NCBI RefSeq assembly: GCF_018294505.1 | Contig: NC_057795.1 | Coordinates: 232,852,643 to 232,916,642, forward strand | From: Triticum aestivum | Lineage: Eukaryota > Streptophyta > Magnoliopsida > Poales > Poaceae | DNA: 64,000 bases | Direction: 5' to 3' | Part shown: positions 9,925 through 20,825 of the stretch, piece after piece | How the letters are laid out: each line of letters begins with the position of its first letter | Numbering within the stretch: position 1 is the stretch's first letter | Notes under the pieces: generated by a model | Databases searched by the model: none | Told to the model about the DNA's origin: nothing | The model's input: only the letters and a program-made list of their open reading frames with translations | Made by a program: the position numbers and the translations under genes

Positions 9925-10580
9925 CACCCCCGTCAATGCACAGGGCACCGGTGGCCTTCTGGAATTCCTACTCACTGGTTTCTTCTTCATCCCCTTCATC
10001 ACTTCCAGCATCACAATCCTCTTTCTCTCTTCCCCTGGCAGTTTTCCCTTGGTTCCGAGGAGCTCTTTTGGGGCGACTTGCTTCACCACCCCGGCCCTTA
10101 CCGCCAGTACCATTCTGACATCTTTCCTTGTGTCGCTTCTCATACTTAGCTCTCTGCTTATTGACGAGCTGCTCAACTTGATGACACTCCTAGAGATTGT
10201 GACCCTTGGTCTGATGGATCTTGAAGTACGGCCCATCACTCTTCCTAGCTTTCTCGGCAGCCACGGCCTCTCGGTAGTCAGGGCACGCGTCAACTTCCTA
10301 TCGGGGGCTTCGACTTTTGCCTTCTTCCAGGTACTAGGTGTGCCCGATCCCACAACGGTCATCACTACCTTATCCTTGCGCTTCTTATTCTTCTTCTTCT
10401 GGCTAGTGGTCTCGTCATCATCTTATGAGTCAATGTCGACGCAATCCTCCTCTCTAGGAAGCTTCCTCCCTTCCTCCACCGGAGCACATTTGTCCACCAA
10501 GGTGTACAGCTCCTTCACAGTCTTGGGCAGCTTGACATACATCTTGGAACGTATCCTTCGGTGCGCACATTAGACTAAAA
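9925..10580 (-). pseudogene. H gag C-terminal (nucleocapsid-like) region
   Basis: In one minus frame I can read a knuckle-like KIHQTKGHN followed by ECHQVEQLVNKQRAKYEKR and then a lysine/glutamate-rich tail, typical of the charged Gag end in this lineage. Open frames exist on the opposite strand over the same bases, but they show no known domain and are read as shadows. Frameshifts and an in-frame stop make this a remnant. Confidence 0.5.
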
Positions 10581-10588
10581 GGCGGCTA

Positions 10589-11239
10589 TCATAGCTGCTG
10601 GGTGGATATCTGGGATATTCCTATGGACTCTACTAAATCTTTGCAAGTACTTTCGCAGAGTTTCTTCTTCTTTCTGCTGGAGGAGCTGCAGATCGTGGGC
10701 CGCCCTGGTTCTTGATGGCCTCCCGTGAAGGCGCCTATGAACTCATGGCACAAGTCAGCCCAGGAAGAGATGGAGTTCCCAACAAGTGCATCAACCAAGA
10801 CCTCACATTATACTTAAGCGCCAAAGGGAAGTATTGGAGAATACCTTCTCATCTCTTCATCCGGCAGCCTAAACAGCGATGGTGTAGATGCTCAAGAACT
10901 CTACTGGGTTCAATCTTTCCTCATACTTATCAGGTATCTCTGGCTTGAACATGCGAGCGGATGGCCAACGGACTTGCCGTAGCTCGCGGGTGAAGGCAGG
11001 GCATCCGACCTTGAAAGGTACATACCCTCCATCCCCGGGCGTGGGCTCGTCGACATTGAGACCGTCACATCCATTGGGTTGGCGGTGGTCGTCGCGCTGC
11101 CGCATGTGGACTGCACACGCGGTTTCCCTCTGCCTGTCCTCCAAGACTCGTCGTGGTTCTTGCCGTGCTCGAGGATCAGAGGAAGCCATTGAGACATCAT
11201 CGGCTTCTTGGATGCACGGCTCCCGCACAAACCTACCAA
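10589..11239 (-). pseudogene. H gag core
   Basis: Retrotransposon Gag core (capsid) remnant. Recognisable phrases are RMFKPEIPDKYEERLNPVEF near 10920-10980 and SISSWADLCHEFIGAFTGGH near 10700-10770, the latter matching the 'sW..l...F...F.g' motif of Retrotrans_gag proteins. The two parts are in different frames with stops between (10799-10868), so at least one frameshift occurred. The protein would assemble virus-like particles. Upstream sequence up to the C insertion is alanine/glycine/proline-rich coding-like sequence. Confidence 0.65.
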
Positions 11240-11991
11240 GGTGGGGACTGCATTGTGGGAGCAGCTCCTTCCGTGAGGCCAGCCACTAGAGCCGTTGCCG
11301 CCGCCTAGGGAGGTCGAGGTGGGCCAGCTTGCTGTGAGCCCCCGGCCTCGGCAAAGACAATCAGGCTCTGAATGGTGGCTCGCCGTTCATCCATCTGGTC
11401 GGACACCGGAGGGAACCTCAATAGCAACTTGGCCAGCGCTATGGCCTCAGAGGTGGTGCTTGGCATAGGTGAAGATGATGAAGACTGCTGCATCGCTCAG
11501 CTCTTGATGGCGTCGATGGCGACCACGTCGCGTCCTTGTTGCCGCAAGCCAGCCGCTTGAATAGCGCGGTCATGCAGTAGAGGTGCTTGAGGGCCGACGG
11601 CCCCGTTGGGCGTAGTAGTTGGGCTGGCTTGTTCTAGAGGCGGCGCGTGTCTCACAGTCGTACCTGTGGTGGGGGCGGCTGAAGGGTTGCGATTCGCTTC
11701 AGAACGAGCGCCACCACTGCGGTTGTGCCCTTCGGCGGGGAGAGAGGGTGCAGGTAAAGTAATTCCCTCACCCGTACCTTGAGGGGCGTGGCCATCAGGA
11801 TCTTGTTGATGTTGTCCTTCCCCAGCGCCTCTTGCTTCTGCTTCTGCCACGGGGATGGTGGTGACAATGCCTCAGGTGTCGGCCACACCTCCCGCGACAC
11901 CCACATCTTCACGTGCCTCCTCATTTCCCATGATGTTGGTAGTCGCGAGCAGCGGAGCCTTTGAGGTGGACGAGTGAGCTGTAGCACCGGG
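11240..11991 (-). pseudogene. H gag N-terminal, low-complexity region
   Basis: GC-rich sequence with several overlapping minus ORFs rich in A, G, P, S and Q (e.g. MAEAEARGAGEGQHQQDPDG). It is continuous with the gag core and runs up to the insertion site of C (TSD TTTCT at 11992-11996). I treat it as the variable N-terminal Gag region; the correct frame is not certain and no domain is recognised. Confidence 0.4.
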
Positions 11992-11996
11992 TTTCT

Positions 11997-12914
11997 TGAT
12001 AGAGGCAAAGGTGTCCTGTCTTTCGATGAGATGATGGATATCGCTTTGGTGGAAGTCGACTTTGATGATCCGACTACGAACATGTGAGGACGTCGCGCCT
12101 TAGCAATCACTAAACCAGCTCCGAGAGGTTATTGACCATGCCGGAGCACGATCAACCTGACCACGAGGGTCTGTTTCCTAAGAGCAAATGAAGAACAAGC
12201 AAGAAACTGAGATGGCAATCTGGATATTGCGAATATAAGATGAAAGCTTTATTGATCAAGGTGGGGTTCTATGACGTCTTTGTCTGGTCGTTGAACACAA
12301 ACGAAGTACGCGAAGTTGCAGCTATGGCAAACTTTAATCTAAACAAAACCCAAAGTCTAAAGGATGCCCTAAGGGCTGTATATATGGAGGAAGAGGGGGG
12401 GAAATTTCGTGGCCCTTGGTGGAGGGGTCCGAAATCAACCCTATCTCTTGTTTCCCCACACATACTGACTCTAAAAATAGCCTATACTTATGTATTTCAA
12501 AATTACATGGGCCTGGCCCAATAATAAGGTGACGCAGCACCTAGAATAGCCTCAGGAAGAAATATATGAAGTGGCATCTTGTATATTTCATCCAAGGCTT
12601 CATGCACCCATTATGGTGGCTCCAAAGTCCTGAAATCATCACTTGTAACTCCATTCTTGTTCCCCTTGCGCATGCCATCATCTCCATGCTTGTTCTTGCT
12701 CCAATGTGCATCCTTCTCCAAGCTAGGCCCTTCATTTGTAAGCAAAACAAATGTATTCAATTTAGGCAGCATCATATTCTCATGAACATTAGAATCATTA
12801 CTAAGAAACGGAAGTACCTGGTAATTTAGTTGGCGTGCGCGAGCTCTAGTAATTGGTCCAGTATGTATAGCAGCAGGGGCTGTGGGTGTAACAATGGTAT
12901 TGAGGTCCTCATCA
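11997..12914 (-). repeat. 3' LTR of element C
   Basis: Left edge TGATAGAGGCAAAGG, right edge GGTCCTCATCA. It contains the C-terminal end of the pol ORF (12611-12914), a polyadenylation-like region and an inverted TATA box near 12376-12384 (CATATATAC on the minus strand). It matches 18944-19860 with scattered substitutions. Confidence 0.93.
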
Positions 12915-15900
12915 TCCTCCTCTTCTTGAAATGAAGTCATCCTCGACAGAAGTTCATCTTCCTCACCCAAATAAGGCTTCAAATCTGCAATGTTTAAAGT
13001 GGGACTAACCCCAAAATCTACAGGCAGCTCAAGTTTATATGCATTATCATTTATTTTCTCCAACACCTTAAAGGGACCAGCAGCACGTGGCATTAGCTTT
13101 GATTTGCGCAAATCAGGAAATCTATCCTTATGCAAATGTAACCAAACAAGATGTCCAGGTGCAAACACAACATGTTTTCTACCCTTATCTCCAGCAAGTT
13201 TATATTTAGCATTCATACGCTTAATGTTTTCCTTAGTTAACTCATGCATTTTTAAAATCAATTCAGCACGTTGTTTAGCATCAAAATTAACCTTCTCCGA
13301 AGATGGAAGAGGCAACAAATCAATAGGTGCACGAGGTAGGAACCCATACACAACTTCAAAATGGCACATCTTAGTAGTAGAATGCAATGAACGATTATAA
13401 GCAAATTCAATATGAGGCAAGCATTCCTCCCACATTTTCTTTGTATTCTTCAAAACAGCCCTAAGCATAGTAGACAATATTCTATTGACTACTTCAGTTT
13501 GTCCATCAGTTTGGGGGTGACAAGTAGTACTAAAAAGCAGTTTAGTCCCCAACTTAGCCCATAAACATCTCCAAAAGTGGCTAACAAATTTAGTATCACG
13601 ATCTGAAACAATAGTATTTGACACACCATGCAAGCGAATAATTTCACGAAAGAACAAATCAGCAACATTAACATCATCATCACTTTTATGACATGGTATA
13701 AAGTGTGCCATTTTCGAGAATCTATCCACGACAACAAATATGCTATCCCTCCCCTTCTTTGTTCTAGGTAAACCTAAAACAAAGTCCATAGATATATCCT
13801 CCCAAGGAACACTAGGTACAGGCAAAGGCATATATAAACCATGAGGATTGAGTCGTGACTTAGCTTTTTGACATGTAGTGCAGCGAGCAATAAAACGCTC
13901 AACATCCCGTCTCATCTTTGGCCAAAAAAAATGTGTAGCAAGTACGTCCTCCGTCTTCTTCACGCCAAAGTGTCCCATTAGTCCTCCATGCGCCTCCTGT
14001 AACAACAAAAGACGAATGGAGATAGCTGGAATGCATAGCTTGTTAGCACGGAACACAAATCCATCATTAACGACGAACTTATTCCATGTTCTTCCTTCTT
14101 TACAATTCTGCAATACATCTTTAAAATCAGCATCATGCACATATTGATCTTTGATGGTCTCCAAACCAAATATTTTGAAGTCAAGTTGTGAAAGCATAGT
14201 ATAGCGACGAGACAATGCATCAGCAATAACATTTTCTTTACCCTTCTTGTGTTTAATGACATAAGGGAAAGTCTCAATGAATTCAACCCATTTAGCATGT
14301 TTACGATTCAGTTTAGCTTGACTTTTAATATGTTTCAAAGATTCATGATCAGAATGTATAACAAATTCTTTGGGCCATAAATAATGTTGCCACGTTTCTA
14401 AAGTCCGAACAAGAGCATATAATTCTTTATCATAAGTAGAATAATTCAGACTAGGCCCACTCAATTTTTCAGAAAAGTATGCAACAAGTTTGCCATCTTG
14501 TAATAACACACCTCCTAATCCAATTCCACTAGCATCACATTCAAGCTCAAAAGTCTTATTAAAATCAGGAAGTTGGAGTAAAGGAGCATGTGTCAACTTA
14601 TCTTTCAATACCGTGAAGGCTTCTCCCTGCGCGGTACCCCAAACAAAAGGCACATCCTTCTTTGTAAGCTCGTTGAGAGGTGCAGCAATGGTGCTGAAAT
14701 CTCTCACAAAACGCCTATAGAATCCAGCGAGGCCAAGAAAACTCCTCACTTGTGTGACCGTTTTGGGCTGCGGCCAACTCTCAATAGCTTCAATCTTGGC
14801 TTTGTCAACTTCAATTCCCTATGGAGTAATGACATAGCCAAGAAAAGATACTCGGTCAGTGCAAAAGGTGCACTTCCCAAGGTTACCAAACAAACGTGCA
14901 TCACGTAGAGCAATAAAAACAGCACGTAACTGTTCCAAATGTTCTTCCAAAGATCTACTATAAATCAATATGTCATCAAAGTAAACTACCACAAATCGTC
15001 CAATGAAAGCACGTAAAATTTCGTTCATTAATCTCATGAAAGTACTAGGTGCATTAGTTAACCCAAAAGGCATGACTAACCACTCATATAATCCAAACTT
15101 AGTTTTAAATGTTGTTTTCCATTCATCTCCCAATTTCATACGAATTTGATGGTATCCACTATGCAAATCAACTTTGGAGAATATTGTAGAGCCACTCAAT
15201 TCATCAAGCATATCATCTAGCCTAGGAATAGGATGACGATAACGAATAGTAGTATTATTAATGCCTCTACAATCAACACATATACGTGATGTACCATCCT
15301 TTTTCGGCACTAGAATAATAGGAACAGCACAAGGACTAAGGGATTCGCGTATATAACCTTTGTCGAGCAGCTCCTGTACTTGACACATAATCTCCTTCGT
15401 CTCCTCTGGATTGGTACGGTATGGTGCACGGTTGGGTCATGATGCACCGGGAATTAAGTCAATCTGATGCTCAATCCCTCGAATGGGAGGTAATCCCGGT
15501 GGCACGTCTTGTGGAAAGACGTGAGCAAACTCCTGCAAAATGTTAGTGATGGCAGGAGGCAAAGAAGAAGGCACGTCCTCGAATGAAAATAATGCCTCTT
15601 TGCACACAAAAGCATAGCAAACAGATTTGCTAAAATCTAGCTCATCAATATCAGATTTAGTGGCAAGTAAACATGCACTTTTCAATTTAGTTTCAGAAAC
15701 AACACTAGATGGTTTACTATTAGGCTTCATTTGTTACTCAAATTCTTTTGCCACAATCTGATTTTCACTCTTATTTTTCTCCTGTTTTGCTTTATTAGCT
15801 CTATTAATATCATCTTTCAAAATGGAATGAGGAGTCATAGGAAGCAAAGTAATATTTTTATCCTTATGAACAAGAGTATACTGATTGTTTCTACCATGGT

Positions 15901-16633
15901 GTACATAATTTTTATCAAATTGCCATGGTCGACCAAGTAATAAGGAACATGCTTGCATAGGCACCACATCACAATCAACTTAATCCGCATATGTAGAGAT
16001 ACTAAAATGCACACGAACAGTACGTGTTACCTTAACCTTGCCGCTGTTGTTGAACCATTGGATGTAGTAAGGATGTGGATGTGGTCTTGTGGTGAGAGAT
16101 AGCTTCTCCACCATCTCCATGCTAGCCAAGTTGTTGCAGCTCCCTCCGTCTATGATGACGCGCACAGAACGTTCCTTCACAACTCCCTTTGTATGGAACA
16201 AATTGTGCCTCTGATCTTGCTCAGCTTGTGTGACCTGCACACTCAAAACACGTTGAGCAACTAAACATTCATACCTGTCAGCGTCTTCAGGAGCCATGTA
16301 TTGCGTGTCATGATCAGAATCATCTCCACCATGTTCTTCACGTGTAATAAGAGCCAAAGTCTCCTTATCGTAGTCACTAGCGGACTCATACCCACCATCC
16401 TCAGTAGCAATCATCACACGCTAAGATTTGCATTCTCTCGCATAATGATCTCTTCCCTTACAACGACGACAAATAATATCACTTGTGTGCCCTGTTGATG
16501 CCATGGAAGAAGAAGAGCTCTGTGTAGGCCCGACAGATGCGCTCTTGGCAGATAGTGGTGGTTGTGCCTGCTTTCTTGTATCACGGCTGGAGGTGCTGGT
16601 GTAGTGGAAGTAGAGGATGCACGTGGTCTCCAT
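12611..16633 (-). pseudogene. C pol polyprotein: zinc knuckle, protease, RT, RNase H, integrase
   Basis: Domains in minus order: CCHC knuckle CRRCKGRDHYARECKS (about 16480-16430), protease VRVIIDGGSCNNLASMEMVE (about 16150), RT with [33 protein letters not shown] and [13 protein letters not shown] (15388-14819; the YFDD box is intact), then RNase H ([17 protein letters not shown] ... [13 protein letters not shown] ... IADALSRRY) and integrase with an H..H..CTTCQ zinc region, [30 protein letters not shown] and [10 protein letters not shown] (14749-12611). The frame is constant; only point nonsense codons break it. The C-terminal [15 protein letters not shown] lies at the LTR junction, so the ORF ends inside the LTR. 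RNase H and integrase in the 712-codon 3' ORF look structurally complete. Confidence 0.92.
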
Positions 16634-17694
16634 GATGAAAGTCGACCTGCAGAAAAGTTAGTTCGTGCCAATGCTTGTCGATCCTGCACTTCATGTTCAG
16701 CTTTACAAGCAAGATGGAATAAACGAGTGATATTAGTATACTCCTTATACTCTAGAATGGTCTGAATCTCTCTATTTAATCCACCTATAAAACGTGCAAG
16801 CATAGCTTCATTCTCCTCAACAATACCACATCTAATCATGCCAGTTTGTAATTCCTGATAATATTCTTCTACAGAATTTTTTCCTTGTCTTAAACGCTGC
16901 AATTTTTGAAGCAATTCACGTAGAAAATATGGTGGAACCCAACGAGTATGCATAGCAGTTTTCAAAGAAGCCCAAGTACTTGGAATAGGATATAATCTAC
17001 AATGTTCAGACCACCATACACATGCAAAACTAGTGAAAGCACAAACAGCAGCAGCAACCCGTCTCCCCTCGAGATATTGTAAACATGTAAAACGTTGTTC
17101 AGTTTCTAACTCCCAAGTAAGATATATATCAGGAACATATCTACCCTCAAATGGTGGAATATTCAATTTCAGTTTTGGAATATGGTCATTATCTCGTACC
17201 TGAGGTGGTGGTGCAGGCCTACCGTTGCAAATATATACCTGAGGTCGACCTGCTGGTGGTGGTGCTGGTGGCTGCACATAGTTCTGATTTTGATCAACCT
17301 CATCCTCATAATAGTCCTCCAACTCTGCAGTAACAGCAGGAGCTACAGAAGCACCAACAGCAGTAGCAGCGGCACCAGAATTTTGTCCTGGCTCAGTAGG
17401 AACATGCTGTGCTCGTCCATACTGATTCGGAAGGGGGCGTTGTTGTTGTTGTTGTTGCAGAGGTGCGATAGGTGCAGCCGGTGGTGGTTGTGGAAAACAC
17501 GTGAGCAATTCATTAAACTTGCTATCAAGCTTAGTTTCGAACGTCTTCTCAATGCCATCTTTCTTCTCCATGGCCTCGTCAAATCTGTTTAGCACATCTT
17601 CCACCTGTCCACTCATCATTTCTTGGAATTTATCATATAGCTATTTGTTCGTCAGGTTCTCCCAATCAGTATCATCGGCTTGTGATCCTACCAT
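16414..17694 (-). pseudogene. C gag
   Basis: Starts at ATG 17694 (MVGSQADDTDWENLTNK), with a nonsense codon (TAG) after 17 residues and reopening at 17619. It contains a poly-Q run (17436-17456), a proline-rich linker, then the capsid core (PPFEGRYVPDIYLTWELETE ... LKTAMHTRWVPPYFLRELLQ ... RQGKNSVEEYYQEL), a classic Ty3/Gypsy Retrotrans_gag signature. A one-base frameshift near 16600 separates it from the zinc knuckle and pol frame. Gag forms the particle that packages element RNA. The ATG choice is supported by continuity of the frame upstream of the internal stop. Confidence 0.88.
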
Positions 17695-17699
17695 GGTTA

Positions 17700-18931
17700 G
17701 CAGCAAATAGAAACACACAAGAATATGATCCTACAGACTACTAAGAAGTGGTGGTGGTGTATCACAAACCCGTCAAGCAAATCTCAAATTCTTACCAGTT
17801 CTTACCCTGCAGTAGGTGGTGATCGGCAACCGTTGTAGTCAAAACTCTCAAAGCTTGGATAGAGGGATTACCAGGGAGAGTTAAACGCACGACGTAGATG
17901 TATGTGCAGCTGGGAAGGCTTATAATATGGTAGCAAAAAAAGGTCAGCAATAATCAATTCAGAGATGCAAAGTTGAATAAACGCTCAATGACGGTACTGT
18001 GCTGGTCCTAGGCTAGACCGTGCTAGAGACGCGAGCCTAGAACACTAACAAAATCATGGCGCTGCACTTAAACAAGGGAAAAGCACACTCTGGAATTTTT
18101 TTTCGCTCTTGTTTTTGCGCTCCTCTTTTTTTTGACGAAAATCACTATAATGGCGAGTGTCTCAAAACTCTTCCCAAGTCAAGATAACATGATAGGCAAG
18201 AAATTTTTTTCGACCAATTTTTTTTTGACTGCCAGGACCCAAAAACTGGAAACGGGTCAAAAAAACTTTCTATAACAGCGACTGTCTCAATACGCTTAGA
18301 AACACCTAAAAACAGGATAGCTAGAAATTTTTTTGTTAGTGCGTTTTTGGAAAAATTTGGGCCTAAACGAAGGGTAGTTTCCAGAATATTTTTTTTGGAA
18401 ACCAACCTCTTCTACGGACGGCAAGAGATTGCTGGAATCCAAAACGTACTCAGACAAGGAAAACACAAATCTGGAAATAGATGGATCTCGAAAGTTAACC
18501 TAATATGAGATGGACTTGGAGTGGTGGTAGTATATGGATGTGGGTCGATGGTGGTATATGGACTTGGATCGGTGTTGGTATATGGACTCAGAGCGGTGTC
18601 GAATAAGCGGGATGGTAGATGGCAGGAACAACGTATCTGGTGTGGTGATGGTATATGGCAGCGGATGATGATGGTGTGGCGGCGGCGTGAAGACCCGTGA
18701 ACTGAACTCAAAACACTAAAAGACTAGACACTAAGACCAACAACTAGACACGACGATGCAACCAAAAATTCAACAAAGCAAAATACTGAAAAGACTATGC
18801 AATGGCTCAGACTGGTTCGGATATGATGAACTAACCCTAATTTTTTTGGCTTTTTCGTGGACTGTAGGTATGAAGAACAGACTCGAGCTAAACTATGAAA
18901 AACTGTAAAATCTCACCAAGCAACCTGGAAA
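17700..18931 (-). other. 5' untranslated leader of element C
   Basis: About 1.2 kb between primer site and gag ATG. AT-rich with long T/A runs (18096-18240, 18330-18400). Short minus ORFs at 18145-18405 and 18412-18711 show no family resemblance. The segment nearest the LTR (18800-18930) is collinear with 30015-30150 in S. Confidence 0.7.
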
Positions 18932-18941
18932 TCTAATACCA
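18932..18941 (-). promoter_or_regulatory. Primer binding site of element C
   Basis: Minus strand reads TGGTATTAGA, one base off TGGTATCAGA, the complement of the 3' end of initiator methionine tRNA. It is two bases inside the 5' LTR, as in S. Confidence 0.85.
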
Positions 18942-18943
18942 CT

Positions 18944-19860
18944 AGATAGAGGCAAAGGTGTCCCGTCTTTCGATGAGATGATGGATATCGCTTTGGTGGA
19001 AGTCGACTTTGACGATCCGACTACGAACGTGCGAGGACGTCGCGCCTTAGCAATCGCTAAACCACCTCCGAGAGGTTATTGACCACGCCGGAGCACGATC
19101 AACCTGACCTCGAGGGTCTGTTTCCTGCGAGCAAATGAAGAACAAGCAAGAAACTGAGATTGCAATCTGGATATTGCGAATATAAGATGAAAGCTTTATT
19201 GATCAACGTGGGGTTCTGTGACGTCTTTGTCTGGTCGTTGAACACAAACAAAGTACGCGAAGTTGCAGCTGTGGAGAACTTTAATCTAAACAAAACCCAA
19301 AGTCTAAACGATGCCCTAAGGGCTGTATATATGGAGGAAGAGGGGGGAAATTTCGTGGCCCTTGGTGGAGGGGTCCGAAATCAACCCTATCTCTTGTTTC
19401 CCCACACATACGGACTCTAAAAATAGCCTATACTTATGTATTTCAAAATTACATGGGCCTGGCCCAATAATAAGGTGATGCGGCACCTAGAATAGCCTTG
19501 GGACGAAATTTATGAAGTGCCATCTTGTATATTTCGTCCAAGGCTTCATGCACCCATTATGGTGGCTCCAAAGTCCTGAAATCATCACTTGTAACTCTGT
19601 TCTTGTTCCCCTTGTGCATGCCATCATCTCCATGCTTGTTCTTTCTCCAATGTTCATCCTTCTCCAAGCTAGGCCCTTCATTTGTAAGCAAAACAAATGT
19701 ATCCAATTTAGGCAGCATCATATTCTCATGAACATTAGAATCATTACCAAGAAACGAAAGTACCTGGTAATTTAGTTGGCGTGCGCGAGCTCTAGTAATT
19801 GGTCCAGTATGTATAGCAGCAGGGGCTATGGGTGTAACAATGGTATTGATGTCATCATCA
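18944..19860 (-). repeat. 5' LTR of element C
   Basis: Left edge AGATAGAGGCAAAGG (TG end mutated to AG), right edge ATCATCATCA. 917 bp, pairs with 11997-12914. An inverted TATA box lies near 19322-19332. The TSD TTTCT follows directly. Confidence 0.93.
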
Positions 19861-19865
19861 TTTCT

Positions 19866-20071
19866 TCTTGGGCGTCACAGTTGATGGAGCCGCTGATGAT
19901 GAAAACGGCCGTGAAGATGGTACACTGCTCTCGTTTTCGGGCTCGTGCAAGTGACCCCCCCCCCCATCTAGCATGCCAAAGATGTCATGGGGGAACCACG
20001 GCCATCTATGGGGCTGCGAGCCCCTTTCTGGTTCGGCAGGGGGATGTCATGTTGCACCAATAGAGGAGGAG
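19866..20071 (-). other. H 5' internal leader
   Basis: Short segment between the insertion site of C and the 5' LTR of H, containing a run of 13 C (19957-19969). Minus strand next to the LTR reads CTCCTCCTCTATTGGTGCAAC, the likely primer-site region, though I cannot assign the tRNA. Confidence 0.45.
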
Positions 20072-20822
20072 TGTGAGGCAACACGACAGAGATCACACGG
20101 GCAGTTTTTACCCAGCTCCGGGCCACCGCGTGGCGTAAAACCCTACTCCTGCTTTGGTGGATTGATGGTGGATGGTGGTGGAAAATGCAGCCATCTTGCC
20201 CGACAGGGTTGCCTTGGGACGAGAACGGCTACGCGCGTATGAGTGTACATGGGTCTAACCCCTACTATGGTTGCCATGGGCCTCCTTTTATAGATCAAGG
20301 GGTCACCACAATAGCAAATCAGTGATTACGCACTGATTAGATAGCGAACAGTGCTATCGTACCTAACTCTGTAGGAAGACAGAGCTCATTAAATGCGCCG
20401 CTCAATGTCACATCATAGCTTGCCCAGCAGGCCTTGCCGGGTTGATTCGCCAGCTTGTCACCTACTTGCTTGACACTTCATAGGACGGGTGTCGCTTGTA
20501 GGTATTTTCTGTAGAAGGTGTCTGCCATGTGGCATATAGCAGCCACTTAGTCACCTTAGAGCTTGACACCACACTGATCGACGAGGTACGTCGTGGTGAG
20601 GTGGTGTGCTGGAGCGGCTTGTCTCTGCTGGTCCCGGCAGGCCTGCCGGGACGATCCGGGGAAAGCTTGCTTCTGGGGATAACCTTGCCTCCGCCAGGAT
20701 CGCCTGCCCGACAGGGGAGGTTTCTCCCTTAGCAGTATCTTGCCCCTCTAACTAGTCTTGTTCATCTTGATCTGTGCTTGGGTCCCTCAAAGGGTATCGA
20801 TCCGTCTTGCTTGAGTTGATCA
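20072..20822 (-). repeat. 5' LTR of element H (about 751 bp)
   Basis: Left edge TGTGAGGCAACACG, right edge GAGTTGATCA (TG...CA). A minus-strand TATA-like GATCTATAAAAGG lies at 20284-20296. The boundaries are by TG/CA ends and by where the H leader and D begin; no second copy exists in the window to confirm them. Confidence 0.6.
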
Positions 20823-20825
20823 TGG

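Larger units (their letters stand above)
11997..19860 (-). mobile_element. Element C: full-length Gypsy retrotransposon (7,864 bp) with TSD TTTCT
   Basis: Inverted LTRs at 11997-12914 (918 bp, 3' LTR) and 18944-19860 (917 bp, 5' LTR), flanked by TTTCT at 11992-11996 and 19861-19865. A tRNA-iMet-type primer site lies next to the 5' LTR. One pol frame runs from about 16633 to 12611, broken only by nonsense codons near 16421, 15980, 15734, 15437 and 14819; gag (17694-16600) is one base out of frame. The last ~300 nt of pol lie inside the 3' LTR. Its closest relative here is S (29087-32197). LTR ends TGATGAGGAC... and an ORF that runs into the LTR recall CRM-type chromoviruses; that lineage call is an inference. 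Confidence 0.93.
7429..20822 (-). mobile_element. Element H: Tat-like Gypsy retrotransposon split by C and 3' truncated by B
   Basis: Minus-strand order from right: 5' LTR (20822-20072), a 5' region, [insertion C 11997-19860], gag (11239-10589), gag C-terminal region (10580-9925), protease (9919-9425), linker (9450-9088), RT (8853-8119), and the first part of RNase H (7839-7429). The RNase H breaks exactly where the LTR of B begins, after MHFPREEA, so B inserted into H. Integrase and the 3' LTR of H must lie left of the window or be lost. Coding frames carry several frameshifts and stops. Confidence 0.75.

Noticed and set aside
9899..10573. A 224-codon plus-strand ORF rich in L, S and F
   Set aside because: It is the antisense of the gag C-terminal region of H; the minus strand shows Gag-type text and the plus ORF shows no domain.
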